Positions 53,195-62,170 of a DNA stretch of 64,000 nucleotides are shown piece by piece; position 1 is the first letter of the stretch, and the number at the start of each line of letters is the position of its first letter. The DNA is taken from the NCBI GenBank assembly GCA_963744935.1, contig CAVUVM010000006.1:248001-312000 (forward strand). The letters are read 5' to 3'. Under the pieces are notes generated by a model. The model saw only the letters and a program-made list of their open reading frames with translations. It made no database searches and was not told where the DNA came from. The stretch is from Bog-473 sp963744935. Its GTDB lineage: Bacteria; Actinomycetota; Acidimicrobiia; Acidimicrobiales; RAAP-2. The position numbers and the translations under genes are program-made.

Positions 53195-53240
53195 AACAGG
53201 GTCCAGAGTCCCGAGACAACAGGGACCAAGGTCCCGAGAC
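53195..53240. promoter_or_regulatory. Tandem 23-bp repeat containing two DosR/DevR-like palindromes
   Basis: GGGTCCAGAGTCCC (53,199-53,212) and GGGACCAAGGTCCC (53,222-53,235) fit the mycobacterial DosR box pattern GGGAC-N4-GTCCC, the second perfectly and the first with one change. Each lies in a 23-bp unit repeated head to tail, so the sites are on nearly the same helix face. They are about 190 nt upstream of the slipin-osmC operon. Confidence 0.6.
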
Positions 53241-53532
53241 GATGCATTAGCTGAGAACTGACCTCCGGCCCTATCTGACCCGGCCGGGATCCTCGAAAAC
53301 TACATCGTACGGGGCCGGAAAGAGCCTCTTCGGTATCCACGGGATTGGACGAATGGCCGACAGGCGTTTTCCCGTGCGAACAGCTCTATTCAAGGCATTG
53401 ATCAGCGGTGGAGCTTCGGTGCTCACGAGCGTCGCGTCGGCGAGAAGTGCGCCGCGGCGCGCCTCTCGTGCGGTCGTCGTCCGGCCGCCGAGGGCGAGCT
53501 GGCCCCCTCGCGGTGCCGAGGGATGCTGGTCG

Positions 53533-53538
53533 TACAAT
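53533..53538 (+). promoter_or_regulatory. Putative -10 box TACAAT before acpS
   Basis: TACAAT ends 9 nt before ATG 53,548, with no Shine-Dalgarno sequence, so the transcript would be leaderless or nearly so. Confidence 0.4.
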
Positions 53539-53547
53539 GGCCGCGTC

Positions 53548-53862
53548 ATGGTGGGGATCGACCTGGTGTTCATCCCGGAATTTCGGAAGCGACTCGAGGT
53601 CGGTGCCGGCGCAATATTGCAGAGCGCCTTTCGCTCTTCTGAGATAACGAATCAGCAACCCGAACATCTAGCCGGACTGTGGGCAGCCAAAGAAGCCGTA
53701 GCAAAGGCCGCCGTCCAAGCGCCCACGAAATGGACTGACATCGTCATCTCGCAGGACGCTTCTGGCAAGCCCCACGCGAAGATCGGCGCGCAGGAATTTG
53801 CGATTTCGATCTCGCATCACGGTGACTACGCCATCGCCGTCGCCTACCGGATCGACCGATGA
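53548..53862 (+). CDS. Holo-ACP synthase-like phosphopantetheinyl transferase
   Basis: This 104-aa AcpS-type protein has the metal-binding start MVGIDLVFIPEFRKR, the LAGLWAAKEAVAKA motif (the WxxKEA signature) and ISISHHGDYAIAVAY. It transfers phosphopantetheine from CoA to an acyl carrier protein. Its stop overlaps the start of the next gene by 4 nt (ATGA), and that gene encodes an ACP domain, its probable dedicated substrate. A longer frame from 53,353 has no support. Confidence 0.88.
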   Translation: MVGIDLVFIPEFRKRLEVGAGAILQSAFRSSEITNQQPEHLAGLWAAKEAVAKAAVQAPTKWTDIVISQDASGKPHAKIGAQEFAISISHHGDYAIAVAYRIDR

Positions 53863-56330
53863 GCAGCCGGCACTTCGGCGATTTCGTCGCCAGCTTCAGA
53901 GCTCATGACGATCGGACCGCACTCACAATCCGACCTTTTTTGAAGATAGAGAGGCTGAAGTACGGCGAGCTGAGAAAGCGGATTTACAAAACGGCCAACT
54001 ATCTCGTGGCACGCGGCATTCAGTCGGGGGACAGGATCATGGTCGTCGCCAACAACTCGCCCGAATGGGTCAAGCTGTTTCTCGGCGCCCAGCTGATCGG
54101 TGCCGTGCTGGTACCGATCGACGCATTCGGCGGCTCGGCCATGACGCTGAGGTTCATCGACCAGACACAGCCGAAGCTGATCTTTCGGAACCGCCATATG
54201 CATCCTGAACTGGACATGCGATCCGACGTCGACTCGCTTGACGAACTGGATGACCACATTGCGGAATACCCCGAGACGGCACCGGACTTTGAATTGAGTG
54301 GCGACTGCCCAGCCGTTATCGTCTTCACGTCAGGCACCACGGCCGATCCCAAAGGCGTGGTCTTGACCCAGGGGAATCTCTTGGCCAACGCCGAGGCCGC
54401 GCTTCGCGTGGTCGATGTGCACCCTGACTGGCGCTTCCTCTCGGTGCTTCCCCTTTCGCACATGTACGAGCTCACGGGCGGCCTGCTCGCTCCCCTCGCG
54501 AAGGGCGCTGGCGTCTTCTACGTGCCGAGCGTCTCGCCGGTCGCCATCGCCCGGGGCCTACAGGACTATCACATCACCACCATCCTGGCGGTACCGCAGC
54601 TGCTCAGCCTCTTGCTCGAGCGGGTCGAGCAAATAGCAGCGGCGGAGGGCAGGACCAAGACCCTGGCGCGGGCGACGACGCTCGCTGCGGCGTTGCCATA
54701 TTCCCTGCGCCGCCTGCTTTTCCGCGACGTCCATTCCCAGCTGGGGAAGAGGTTGACGCTCGTCATCACGGGAGGAGCACCCATTCCGATCGACGTGGGA
54801 ACGGCGTGGGAGCGCATGGGGATAAGGCTCCTGCAGGGTTACGGTTTGACCGAAACGGGACCGATCCTCACGATGAACTCCTTACACGAGCGCCGGGCCG
54901 ACTCGGCGGGCCGTGCGCTCGACAACGTGCACCTGCGCATAGCGGGGGACGGCGAAATTCAGGCCCAAGGGCCCAACATCTTCCGCGAGTACTGGCACGA
55001 TCCCACCGCAACCAGGGAAGCGTTCACTGAAGATGGCTGGTTCAGAACGGGCGACGCGGGCTCCTTGCGCGACGGCTGGCTCTACGTTCAAGGACGGCTC
55101 AAGTTCGCCATCGTGCTCAGCAGCGGCCTGAAGGTCTTCCCCGAAGACATCGAGCTCGTGGCTGACAAGAATCCGATCTTCCGCGCGGTATGCATTGTTG
55201 GCGCGAGGCGACCAGGCGGCGAAGAAGTCGTCGCCGTCGTCATCTCTGACCACTCCGATCGCGAGATCATCGACGCGATCGCTCAGATCAATGCGCAAGT
55301 GGAATCCTTTCAGCACATCAGCGAGTGGCGTCGATGGCCGGAGGCAACGTTCCCGCTGACGAGATTGCGCAAAACCGATCGGAAGCAGGTTCAGGATTGG
55401 GCGGATGAGCCCGTTCACGAGGCGGCGGCCGGCGAACCGGCAAGGCAGCCCAGCCAGGACGCCCTTGTGAACCTGATTCGTCAAAGCATGGACGATCCGA
55501 AACGTGATGTCGACGACTCTGACCGACTTGCCGATATCGGCCTTGACTCGTTGCGGCGGCTTACGCTCGCTGCCCTCATCGAGGAGCAACTGGGCGTTTC
55601 AGTGGAAGAGGAGGGCATCACCCAGACCACGACTGTCGCAGACTTGAGAAAGCACGTGGCCGCTGGCGGTCCGACAGAGGGCACTATCCCTCGTCCGTCC
55701 TGGCCGTACAGACGCTGGGTGCGACTCCTCGGCGATGCAACACGTGAAGTGGTCATCCGCGCCATCGTGGGAATCTGGGTCAAGGTGAAGGTCCAGGGCA
55801 GGGACAATGTGGCCCGTCTCGACTCGTCAGCTCTGTTCATCTTCAATCACAGCGACGATTTTGACGGGCCCGTCGTGTATCAGGCGCTACCGCGTCGTGT
55901 TCGGAGACGATTGGCCGTGGCGGTGGCTGACGACGTCATGCGGATGCACAAGGTGCTGGCCGTCATCGCTCGATTTTGTTTTGCCGGCTTCAACCTTTCC
56001 CGCTCTGAGCCGTTCATGCCGAGCCTCGAATATGTGGGCACCCTGGTCGACCAAGGTTGGAACGTCGTTCTCTCGCCCGAGGGACGCCTGAGTACGAGTG
56101 GCGAGCTGCAACCGTTCAAATCGGGGGTCGGCCTGCTGGCCGTGAATCTCGGTGTACCCGTCGTCCCCGTCAAGACGATCGGATTGTTCGGCACGGTGCC
56201 CCTGCATGCCAAGTGGCCGAAGCGCCACAGTGACGTCACGGTTCGCATAGGCGAGCCGATGAGATTCGACAGCCACATGGACTTTGACGATGTGACGCGA
56301 CAATTGCACCAGGTGATGGAAGACCTCTGA
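53859..56330 (+). CDS. Three-domain AMP-ligase / acyl carrier / PlsC-type acyltransferase
   Basis: This is an 823-aa fusion. Residues 1-515 are an adenylate-forming ligase: FTSGTTADPKG (156-166), LPLSHMYELTGG, YGLTETGP (328-335), GWFRTGD (393-399) and a possible A10 Lys in RKTDRKQ. Residues about 530-605 are a carrier domain with the attachment Ser564 in DIGLDSLRRL. Residues about 625-823 are a PlsC acyltransferase with HX4D at H664-D669 (NHSDDFD) and EGRLS (741-745). It could activate a fatty acid, load it on its own carrier and pass it to a lipid or alcohol. The adjacent acpS would arm the carrier. Confidence 0.9.
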   Translation: MSSRHFGDFVASFRAHDDRTALTIRPFLKIERLKYGELRKRIYKTANYLVARGIQSGDRIMVVANNSPEWVKLFLGAQLIGAVLVPIDAFGGSAMTLRFIDQTQPKLIFRNRHMHPELDMRSDVDSLDELDDHIAEYPETAPDFELSGDCPAVIVFTSGTTADPKGVVLTQGNLLANAEAALRVVDVHPDWRFLSVLPLSHMYELTGGLLAPLAKGAGVFYVPSVSPVAIARGLQDYHITTILAVPQLLSLLLERVEQIAAAEGRTKTLARATTLAAALPYSLRRLLFRDVHSQLGKRLTLVITGGAPIPIDVGTAWERMGIRLLQGYGLTETGPILTMNSLHERRADSAGRALDNVHLRIAGDGEIQAQGPNIFREYWHDPTATREAFTEDGWFRTGDAGSLRDGWLYVQGRLKFAIVLSSGLKVFPEDIELVADKNPIFRAVCIVGARRPGGEEVVAVVISDHSDREIIDAIAQINAQVESFQHISEWRRWPEATFPLTRLRKTDRKQVQDWADEPVHEAAAGEPARQPSQDALVNLIRQSMDDPKRDVDDSDRLADIGLDSLRRLTLAALIEEQLGVSVEEEGITQTTTVADLRKHVAAGGPTEGTIPRPSWPYRRWVRLLGDATREVVIRAIVGIWVKVKVQGRDNVARLDSSALFIFNHSDDFDGPVVYQALPRRVRRRLAVAVADDVMRMHKVLAVIARFCFAGFNLSRSEPFMPSLEYVGTLVDQGWNVVLSPEGRLSTSGELQPFKSGVGLLAVNLGVPVVPVKTIGLFGTVPLHAKWPKRHSDVTVRIGEPMRFDSHMDFDDVTRQLHQVMEDL

Positions 56331-56489
56331 CGCCTCTGTCGCAGGCCGACGCCGAGGACCGTCCGGCTCCGGATCCGGCCACACCTGCATTTGGAAAACT
56401 ACCGACTGGTTGGCTCAAGAACCGGACCCGGCGACGTGCCGGACCCAAGCACCACCGTGTAGGCCTCCTCCCGCAATTGACGACATTCG

Positions 56490-56736
56490 GGAGTGTCGCG
56501 CAAAAGCGACAGCGTCAACGCGGACTCGATCATCGAGGGGATGGGTGCCAAGAAGTAGCCGGCGAACTCGGCAACGGGTGCTGGCGCGTCTCCGCGGTCT
56601 CGTTCGGACCGTAGCGAGCGAGCGGATCTGCCGCCGCTGGGGACGACAGTCCCTCCCGAGCGGCTCCCAACGCGCGCTCGAGCGTTTCGAGAGAGAGACA
56701 AGACGGGTGACGGCGAGGCACGCGGCGACGGGTCAA
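56490..56736 (-). pseudogene. P-type cation ATPase N-terminal relic
   Basis: From a TTG at 56,736 the text reads GLSSPAAADPLARYGPNE, the classic start of P-type ATPases. At about 56,569 the frame shifts by one base and continues EFAGYFLAPIPSMIESALTL, the first membrane helix of plasma-membrane H+-ATPase-like proteins. Homology then ends. The catalytic domains are gone. Confidence 0.6.
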
Positions 56737-56952
56737 TGCTCAAGGTCGACCACGACACGGGTCTCGATCCCCGCCTCGTCGACGAGGGCGAGATCGTCGA
56801 CGTCCCGGTGGGCCAAGGCGGCGGCGACATACAGCAGCTCGGTCCCGCGGCAGTTCGGTCGGTCCGATCCGCTCCAGACAGGTGAGAGAGCAGTGATGAG
56901 CGTGAACGACCCTCGAGCCCATTGTCTCGCTCCTTTGGAAGTCGCCTCGTGC

Positions 56953-57060
56953 TCAGCCAGACAGCACGACCTTGAAGGCACCGGTCTCGGCTGCCCGCGC
57001 GAACACGTCGTATGCCTCGGCTGGTCCGACCGTCGGTTCAGCCAGGCGACGGACGTCGTG
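56953..57060 (-). pseudogene. C-terminal fragment of a zinc-containing alcohol dehydrogenase
   Basis: The minus-strand frame ends EPTVGPAEAYDVFARAAETG and AFKVVLSG at a stop at 56,953, the characteristic tail of Zn-dependent medium-chain dehydrogenases. The upstream catalytic and NAD-binding parts are absent. Confidence 0.55.
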
Positions 57061-57213
57061 GTGCCAATGGCGCATTCGACCCCAAGCCTGCCAATCTGTC
57101 TTGGGAAGCCGAGTGGTGAACACGCAACCAAACGATATGCCTGTCGTCGCGGGAGCGGCAGGTCAGGTCGGATTACTCGTGGTCCAGCTCCTCTGTTGTC
57201 GCCTGACCACCGA

Positions 57214-58788
57214 CTAACTGTTCACCGGATCCCGAGAGTCCGGTCTGGCCCGATTTGGGAGCGCGGCCAGCACTATCAACCCGGCCAACGCCACCACCGC
57301 CGCGGCGACGACAAGCCCGAGATCCATGCCCGACACGAAACCATGTCGGGCGGCCGCAGCCAGGGCCTCCCCGGCCTTGCCCTGGACATGCGTGGCAACG
57401 GCCAGGGCACCACCAAGGGACCCGAGGATGAGCTTGTCGATACTGGGTGGGATCTGTTGGTGCGCCAGCAGGGGAGACATGAAGTTCTGATAGCGAATGT
57501 TGAGGGCGGTGCCGAGCACGGCGACGCCTAACGCGCCGCCCAGTTGCATGGAGGTGTCGCTCGTCGCAGAGCCAACCCCCGCATCCGATGCCGGCAGGCA
57601 GCCCATGATCGACTCGATGGAGGGCGCGAGTCCGAGGCCCACCCCGACGCCAATCAGCACAATCGACGGCACGGCGTCCAGATATGTGCTGTGGACGGTG
57701 GTTCGGGAAAGCAACCCGAGCCCCACGGCAACAAGGAGAAGGCCGGCGGCGACTACCGGCTTGGTACCGAACCGCCGAGCGACGATCACGGACGTCGGAG
57801 CGGCGACCAACAAGACCAGGGCAATGGGACCGATCGCGAAACCCGTCTGCAGCGGGCTGAAGCCGAGAGCGAACTGCAGGTACTGCGTGAAGAGGAAGAA
57901 CAATCCCAGCAGAGCGAACAGCAGCAGCGCGAGTGAAGCGATCGCAGCGCTATAACGACGGTTCCGGAAGAATTCCAAGGGAAGCATCGGGTGGTCGATG
58001 CTTCGTTCCCACAGGACGAAACAGGTGATGATGACGACCGAAGCAGCCAGAGCACCGACAACCAGCGGAGAGGTCCAGGTCCGGTTCGGCGCCTCGATGA
58101 TTCCCCACAACAGCAGACCTATCCCTACGATCGAGAGAGCCGCACCAAGCGGATCGGGTCGCCGTGCATGCGGACTCTTGGAGTTGGGGACGAGCAAGGC
58201 GGTCGCAATCAGGCCGATCGCAGCAATGGGAACGTTGATCAGAAATACGGAGCCCCACCAAAAGTGGACCAGGAGAAAGCCCCCAAGCATCGGACCGATG
58301 GCCACCCCGAGCCCAGCGGTTCCTGACCATATTCCGATCGCACGGGCACGGTCTCGGTCGGCCGTGAACACATTGGTCAGGATCGACAACGTGGAGGGCA
58401 TCAGAGCAGCCGCCCCCACTCCCATGACGGCCCGCGCTGCGGTAAGCCGGTCCGGAGTATCCGACCAAGCCGCAAAGGCGGACCCGGCGCCAAAGACGAC
58501 GAGCCCAGCCATGAATACCCACTTGCGCCCTACCCGATCGCCCAGCGCTCCGAACGTCAGGAGCAGGCCAGCGAAGAAGATGGCAAAGGCGTCCACGATC
58601 CATTGCAGTTGCGTCGAGGTGGCGTGCAAACCGCGGACAATCGACGGCAGGGCAACGTTGAGAATCGTGTTGTCGAGGCTTATGAGCAATAAAGTGATGC
58701 AGAGAACAGCCAGAGTGGCCCGGCGTCTAGCGACGGACACGTTGGTGCCCTGCGCCTTTGGCCCGGCTGTCGAGTCAAGGGACATCAC
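57214..58788 (-). CDS. MFS drug exporter, DHA2 (EmrB/QacA) family
   Basis: This 524-aa protein has about 14 membrane helices. Markers are LDNTILNVALPSIVRGL in helix 1, GALGDRVGRKWVFMAGLVVFGAG at the loop 2-3 motif A, and GPMLGGFLLVHFWWGSVFLINVPI (motif C of drug:H+ antiporters). It likely exports hydrophobic compounds using the proton gradient. A frame-matching ATG at 58,788 is used. It stands alone. Confidence 0.92.
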   Translation of the reverse strand: MMSLDSTAGPKAQGTNVSVARRRATLAVLCITLLLISLDNTILNVALPSIVRGLHATSTQLQWIVDAFAIFFAGLLLTFGALGDRVGRKWVFMAGLVVFGAGSAFAAWSDTPDRLTAARAVMGVGAAALMPSTLSILTNVFTADRDRARAIGIWSGTAGLGVAIGPMLGGFLLVHFWWGSVFLINVPIAAIGLIATALLVPNSKSPHARRPDPLGAALSIVGIGLLLWGIIEAPNRTWTSPLVVGALAASVVIITCFVLWERSIDHPMLPLEFFRNRRYSAAIASLALLLFALLGLFFLFTQYLQFALGFSPLQTGFAIGPIALVLLVAAPTSVIVARRFGTKPVVAAGLLLVAVGLGLLSRTTVHSTYLDAVPSIVLIGVGVGLGLAPSIESIMGCLPASDAGVGSATSDTSMQLGGALGVAVLGTALNIRYQNFMSPLLAHQQIPPSIDKLILGSLGGALAVATHVQGKAGEALAAAARHGFVSGMDLGLVVAAAVVALAGLIVLAALPNRARPDSRDPVNS

Positions 58789-58852
58789 GACGATCGGGCA
58801 GCTGGCCAGAATGGCCGCAGCCTTCGCGTAGGATGATCGACGCCTCGCTCGT

Positions 58853-59242
58853 TCACCGATCGAGGGTTACGTCATCCCCTAGGGCACGAAGCTCTTCGGA
58901 CGAGAAGACCCGTGATCTGGTGACGAAGTATCGATCGTAGGCCGGCGAGAGCGAAAAGCCCTCGGGCTCTCCTTCGGCAAGGTCGACGATCAGCTGCGTG
59001 TGGCGCCACCTCTCGTATTGGCGAGGGTCAATGTAGAAAGGGGCGCTGCCGACGAAGCCGAGCAAGACATCATTGTCCCCGACGCGAAAGTCACCCTCTT
59101 CGAAGCACATCGGCAGGCTTCCTCCGCAGCACCCTCCCGATTGGTAGAAGATGACCGGACCGTGCTGCGCCCACACGTCGGCGATGGCATCGAGAGCGGC
59201 CGGCGTCGCCATCACCTTGGCGATCATTTGGTAATCGCTCAC
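58853..59242 (-). CDS. DUF779 protein, partner of aldehyde dehydrogenase
   Basis: This 129-aa DUF779 protein has FYQSGGCCGGSLPMCFEEGDF with four cysteines, and YIDPRQYERWRHTQLIVDLAEGEPEGFSL. DUF779 genes usually lie beside ald/exaC-type aldehyde dehydrogenases; here the gene starts 12 nt after one. The role is unknown, perhaps metal or redox assistance. Confidence 0.9.
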   Translation of the reverse strand: MSDYQMIAKVMATPAALDAIADVWAQHGPVIFYQSGGCCGGSLPMCFEEGDFRVGDNDVLLGFVGSAPFYIDPRQYERWRHTQLIVDLAEGEPEGFSLSPAYDRYFVTRSRVFSSEELRALGDDVTLDR

Positions 59243-59254
59243 GGTCGCGAGAGT

Positions 59255-60811
59255 CTAGAAGAGCCCCTGCGGGGCGCTGCTATAGCTGACGAGCAGGTTC
59301 TTGGTCTGGGTGTAATGCTCCGTCAGCGTCTGCTTGTAGAGCTCCCGGCCCACGCCGGACATCTTGTACCCGCCGAAAGCTGCCCCCGCCGGGTACATGT
59401 GGTAGCAGTTGGTCCATACCCGGCCAGCCTGGATCGCGCGGCCCATCCGATACGCCCGGTTGCCGTCCCGCGTCCACACACCGGCTCCCAGCCCATAGAG
59501 CGTGTCGTTGGCGATCTGCAGAGCTTCGGCCTCATCTCGAAACGTGGTGACCGCCAGGACCGGGCCGAAGATCTCCTCTTGGAAGATCCGCATCTCGTTG
59601 GTGCCCTTGAACACGGTCGGCTGAAAGAAGTATCCGTCGGCGAACTCACCGTCGATCGATGGCCGCTCTCCACCGATCAGGCACTCCGCACCCTCCTGGC
59701 GGCCGATTTCGACGTAGGACATGATCTTGTCCAGCTGCTGCCTGGAGTTCTGGGGCCCCATCTGGGTCGAGATGTCGAGCGGATTGCCCTGCTTTATCCG
59801 CCCGATGCGGTCGAGACAGCGGGCCATGAACTCGTCGTAGATGGACTCTTGGATCAACGCGCGAGATGGACAGGTGCACACCTCCCCCTTGTTGAAGGCA
59901 TAGAGGACGAGTCCCTCGACCGCCTTGTCAAGAAACTCGTCGTCGTCGGCCATGACGTCGGCAAAGAAGACGTTGGGCGACTTACCACCCAGCTCGGTCG
60001 TCGACGGGATGATGTTCTCGGCCGCATACTGCATGATCAGCCGCCCGGTCACCGTCTCGCCGGTGAAGGCGATCTTAGAGATCCGGCGGTTGGTGGCCAG
60101 GGCCTTCCCGATCTCGGCGCCGGGACCGGTGACGATGTTGATCACTCCGGGGGGCACGACGTCGGCGATGACCTCGGCCAGCTTCAGGATCGACCATGGT
60201 GTTGAGGACGCCGGCTTGATCACGGTGCAGTTGCCACCTGCCAGCGCCGGAGCGAGCTTCCAGGCGGCCATGAGCAGCGGGAAGTTGAATGGGATGATCT
60301 GGCCGACGACGCCGAGCGGCTCGTGGAAATGGTATGCGACGGTGTCCTTGTCGATCTCGGTGCTCGAACCCTCGAGGGCCCTGACCTCGGCGGCGAAGTA
60401 CCGGAAGTGGTCGGCAGACAAGGGGATGTCGGCGGCCAGCGTTTCTCGAACCGGCTTGCCGTTGTCCCAGGTCTCGGCGACCGCCAGCATCTCGAGATTG
60501 GCCTCGATGGCGTCGGCGATCCGGTTTAGGACCCTGGCCCGCTCAGTGAGGGATGTCTCACCCCATGCAGTATTCGCCGCGTGGGCGGCATCGAGGGCCA
60601 ACTCGACGTCCTCGGCCGTGGAGCGAGCCACCTCACAGAACTGCTGTGCATTGGCCGGTGAGAGGTCCAGCATGTACTGGCCCTTGGTGGGCGGCACCCA
60701 ATGGCCACCGATGAAGTTGTCGTAGCGAGGCTTCAACGGCACGACACTGCCCGCTCGCCCCGGCGCGTCGTAGACCTTCGTCCCTGCGGCGGTGTCACTG
60801 GTCACGGTCAT
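59255..60811 (-). CDS. NAD-dependent aldehyde dehydrogenase (acetaldehyde/short-chain type)
   Basis: This 518-aa ALDH has PFNFPLL with N176, the general-base E273 in TELGGKSPN, and the catalytic Cys312 in GEVCTCPSR. It oxidises an aldehyde to the acid. The ATG at 60,811 has GGAGG 6 nt upstream; a frame extending to 60,970 is unsupported. The DUF779 neighbour points to the ExaC/AldA-like group acting on acetaldehyde or similar. Confidence 0.93.
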   Translation of the reverse strand: MTVTSDTAAGTKVYDAPGRAGSVVPLKPRYDNFIGGHWVPPTKGQYMLDLSPANAQQFCEVARSTAEDVELALDAAHAANTAWGETSLTERARVLNRIADAIEANLEMLAVAETWDNGKPVRETLAADIPLSADHFRYFAAEVRALEGSSTEIDKDTVAYHFHEPLGVVGQIIPFNFPLLMAAWKLAPALAGGNCTVIKPASSTPWSILKLAEVIADVVPPGVINIVTGPGAEIGKALATNRRISKIAFTGETVTGRLIMQYAAENIIPSTTELGGKSPNVFFADVMADDDEFLDKAVEGLVLYAFNKGEVCTCPSRALIQESIYDEFMARCLDRIGRIKQGNPLDISTQMGPQNSRQQLDKIMSYVEIGRQEGAECLIGGERPSIDGEFADGYFFQPTVFKGTNEMRIFQEEIFGPVLAVTTFRDEAEALQIANDTLYGLGAGVWTRDGNRAYRMGRAIQAGRVWTNCYHMYPAGAAFGGYKMSGVGRELYKQTLTEHYTQTKNLLVSYSSAPQGLF

Positions 60812-60818
60812 CGCTACC

Positions 60819-60998
60819 TCCAATCGTGCGCGCTCTAACTCGCGCCAAGTCCGGTCTCTCGAGGAACCCGAGGCGAACAGGTTTTCGAAGTTTGAAGACC
60901 CGTTCTCCATAGAAGACGAGTTCAGAGATGTGTGTCTCGACCACCCGCGCAGATCTTCCCTGGTCGTCACTCACGACAGTCACAGAACCATCAGGCAT
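60819..60998 (-). pseudogene. N-terminal relic of an aminoglycoside-phosphotransferase/ATP-binding-like protein
   Basis: The frame reads VVETHISELVFYGERVFKLR and KPVRLGFLERPDLARVRA, the usual beginning of bifunctional phosphotransferase/P-loop proteins (Rv2004c-like, a DosR-regulon family in mycobacteria). It stops after about 67 codons while the family is about 500 aa. It is truncated just before the aldehyde dehydrogenase start. Confidence 0.5.
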
Positions 60999-61013
60999 TT
61001 CAGTTGTACAGGC

Positions 61014-61415
61014 TCAGCCGCTGACGGCGGAGGTCGCATGGTCTAGTGAAGGCTGGTCATGCATCCCTGCCGTGTACAGCCTTCCTCCATGCTCGTGTAC
61101 CACTGCCCGCACACGGTCGAGTACCTCGGGTCCCGACGGATCGATCTCTAAGCCCGTCGTGTCCAGCGCGAAGTCCAGGCTTCCCTCCGCCATGCACTCG
61201 GCGACGACCGCGGCGAGGTTCGATCCGGTCGATCGGTCAAGAAGGCCCGTGAGCCGGATGATGGCCGGCTCCAATGTGACGTCGATCAGCAATCCGAGAA
61301 CGATCTCTTCGCACCAGATTTGCCGGGCTGCGGACCGGACCCCCGCGACGACTTCGGTTCGTGTCGGTGTCTCCGCCTCCCGTGGAATCGACTGCCTCTC
61401 CTCAGTCAGGATCAC
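61014..61415 (-). CDS. STAS-domain protein
   Basis: This 133-aa protein has the STAS fold pattern: VTLEPAIIRLTGLLDRSTGSNLAAVV, SLDFALDTTGLEIDPSGPEVLDRV and HEHGGRLYTAGM. The Ser in DPSG is where anti-anti-sigma factors are phosphorylated. It may act in sigma-factor partner switching, but no anti-sigma kinase is nearby. Confidence 0.72.
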   Translation of the reverse strand: MILTEERQSIPREAETPTRTEVVAGVRSAARQIWCEEIVLGLLIDVTLEPAIIRLTGLLDRSTGSNLAAVVAECMAEGSLDFALDTTGLEIDPSGPEVLDRVRAVVHEHGGRLYTAGMHDQPSLDHATSAVSG

Positions 61416-61491
61416 CTTGGACTCCGTTCCGTTGTCACACGCCAGTCGGCGCCTGTCATCAATTCTCGCCCCGACCTGGAGAGGCAGGAAG

Positions 61492-61505
61492 GGTCAAAGG
61501 TCCCT
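61492..61505. promoter_or_regulatory. DosR/DevR-like palindrome
   Basis: GGGTCAAAGGTCCC differs at one position from the GGGAC-N4-GTCCC pattern. It lies in the divergent space between the STAS gene (77 nt) and the universal stress protein gene (124 nt), so it could act on either. Confidence 0.45.
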
Positions 61506-61628
61506 TCGCTGGAGGCCCGATCCCCGCCGGGCCCATGTGACATCTGGCCCTGCCGGCGCGCCAAGGGGCCGCCTCACACTGAAATGAAGCCGAATGAGCG
61601 GGTTCAGCCCGCCGGAAGGAAGGAGCCG

Positions 61629-62074
61629 ATGAGAACCGAGGTGCCCGAAGGTGGTAGACGGATCGTCGTGGGAGTGGACGGCTCATCGTCCTCAGAGACG
61701 CGCTGGCGTGGGCTGTCCGTCAGGCACAGTTGACCGGGAGCACCCTCGAAATCGTGATGGCGTGGCAGTGGCCGCCCAGCTATGCGTGGGTGGTGCCACT
61801 TCCCGACGACTGGGATCCCGAGGCGGATATGCGTCAGTCCCTAGAGTCGATCGTCACAGAGGTGCGGGCTACAAATCCGAGGCTCGCTATCGACCCACGG
61901 TTGGTGAACGGATACCCGGCGCCCGTTCTCATCGAGGCGTCAAAGGGAGCAGATCTCCTCGTCGTGGGAAGCAGGGGCCATGGTGAGTTCACCGGGATGC
62001 TGTTGGGTTCGGTGAGCGAGCACTGCGCCACGAGCGCGCAGTGTTCTGTTCTCGTGCATCGCAGCATCGGGTAA
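61629..62074 (+). pseudogene. Universal stress protein (UspA), split by a one-base deletion
   Basis: ATG 61,629 has a strong GGAAGGAAGGAG RBS and begins GGRRIVVGVDGSSSS. At about 61,693 the frame must move by one base to continue RDALAWAVRQAQLTGSTLEI and end with the ATP-binding motif VVGSRGHGEFTGMLLGSVSE. The joined protein is about 149 aa, the normal UspA size. The unshifted frame stops at 61,732. This is either decay or an assembly indel. Confidence 0.8.
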
Positions 62075-62170
62075 GCCGAAGTTCGTCGCCAGCCCCGACG
62101 AGGTCTTCGCTCAATCGTCATCGAGACGATCCTCACCCCAGGGTCGCTCCCCGAAACGCGAAGGCCTTCG

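Larger units (their letters stand above)
53013..53547. other. 535-nt divergent intergenic region
   Basis: It lies between the slipin-osmC operon (minus) and acpS (plus). It holds the tandem DosR-like boxes at 53,195-53,240. A minus-strand frame ends at 53,271 with text like RLFPAPYDVVFEDPG, perhaps a decayed C-terminus, but I cannot assign it. Confidence 0.5.
56331..57213. other. 883-nt stretch of gene debris
   Basis: No intact gene is visible. It contains a P-type ATPase N-terminal relic (56,490-56,736) and the C-terminus of a zinc alcohol dehydrogenase (56,953-57,060), both on the minus strand. Confidence 0.6.

Noticed and set aside
53353..53547. N-terminal extension of AcpS
   Set aside because: Arg/Ser-rich text; AcpS-type proteins begin at the MVGIDLV motif, where a -10 box and ATG are found.
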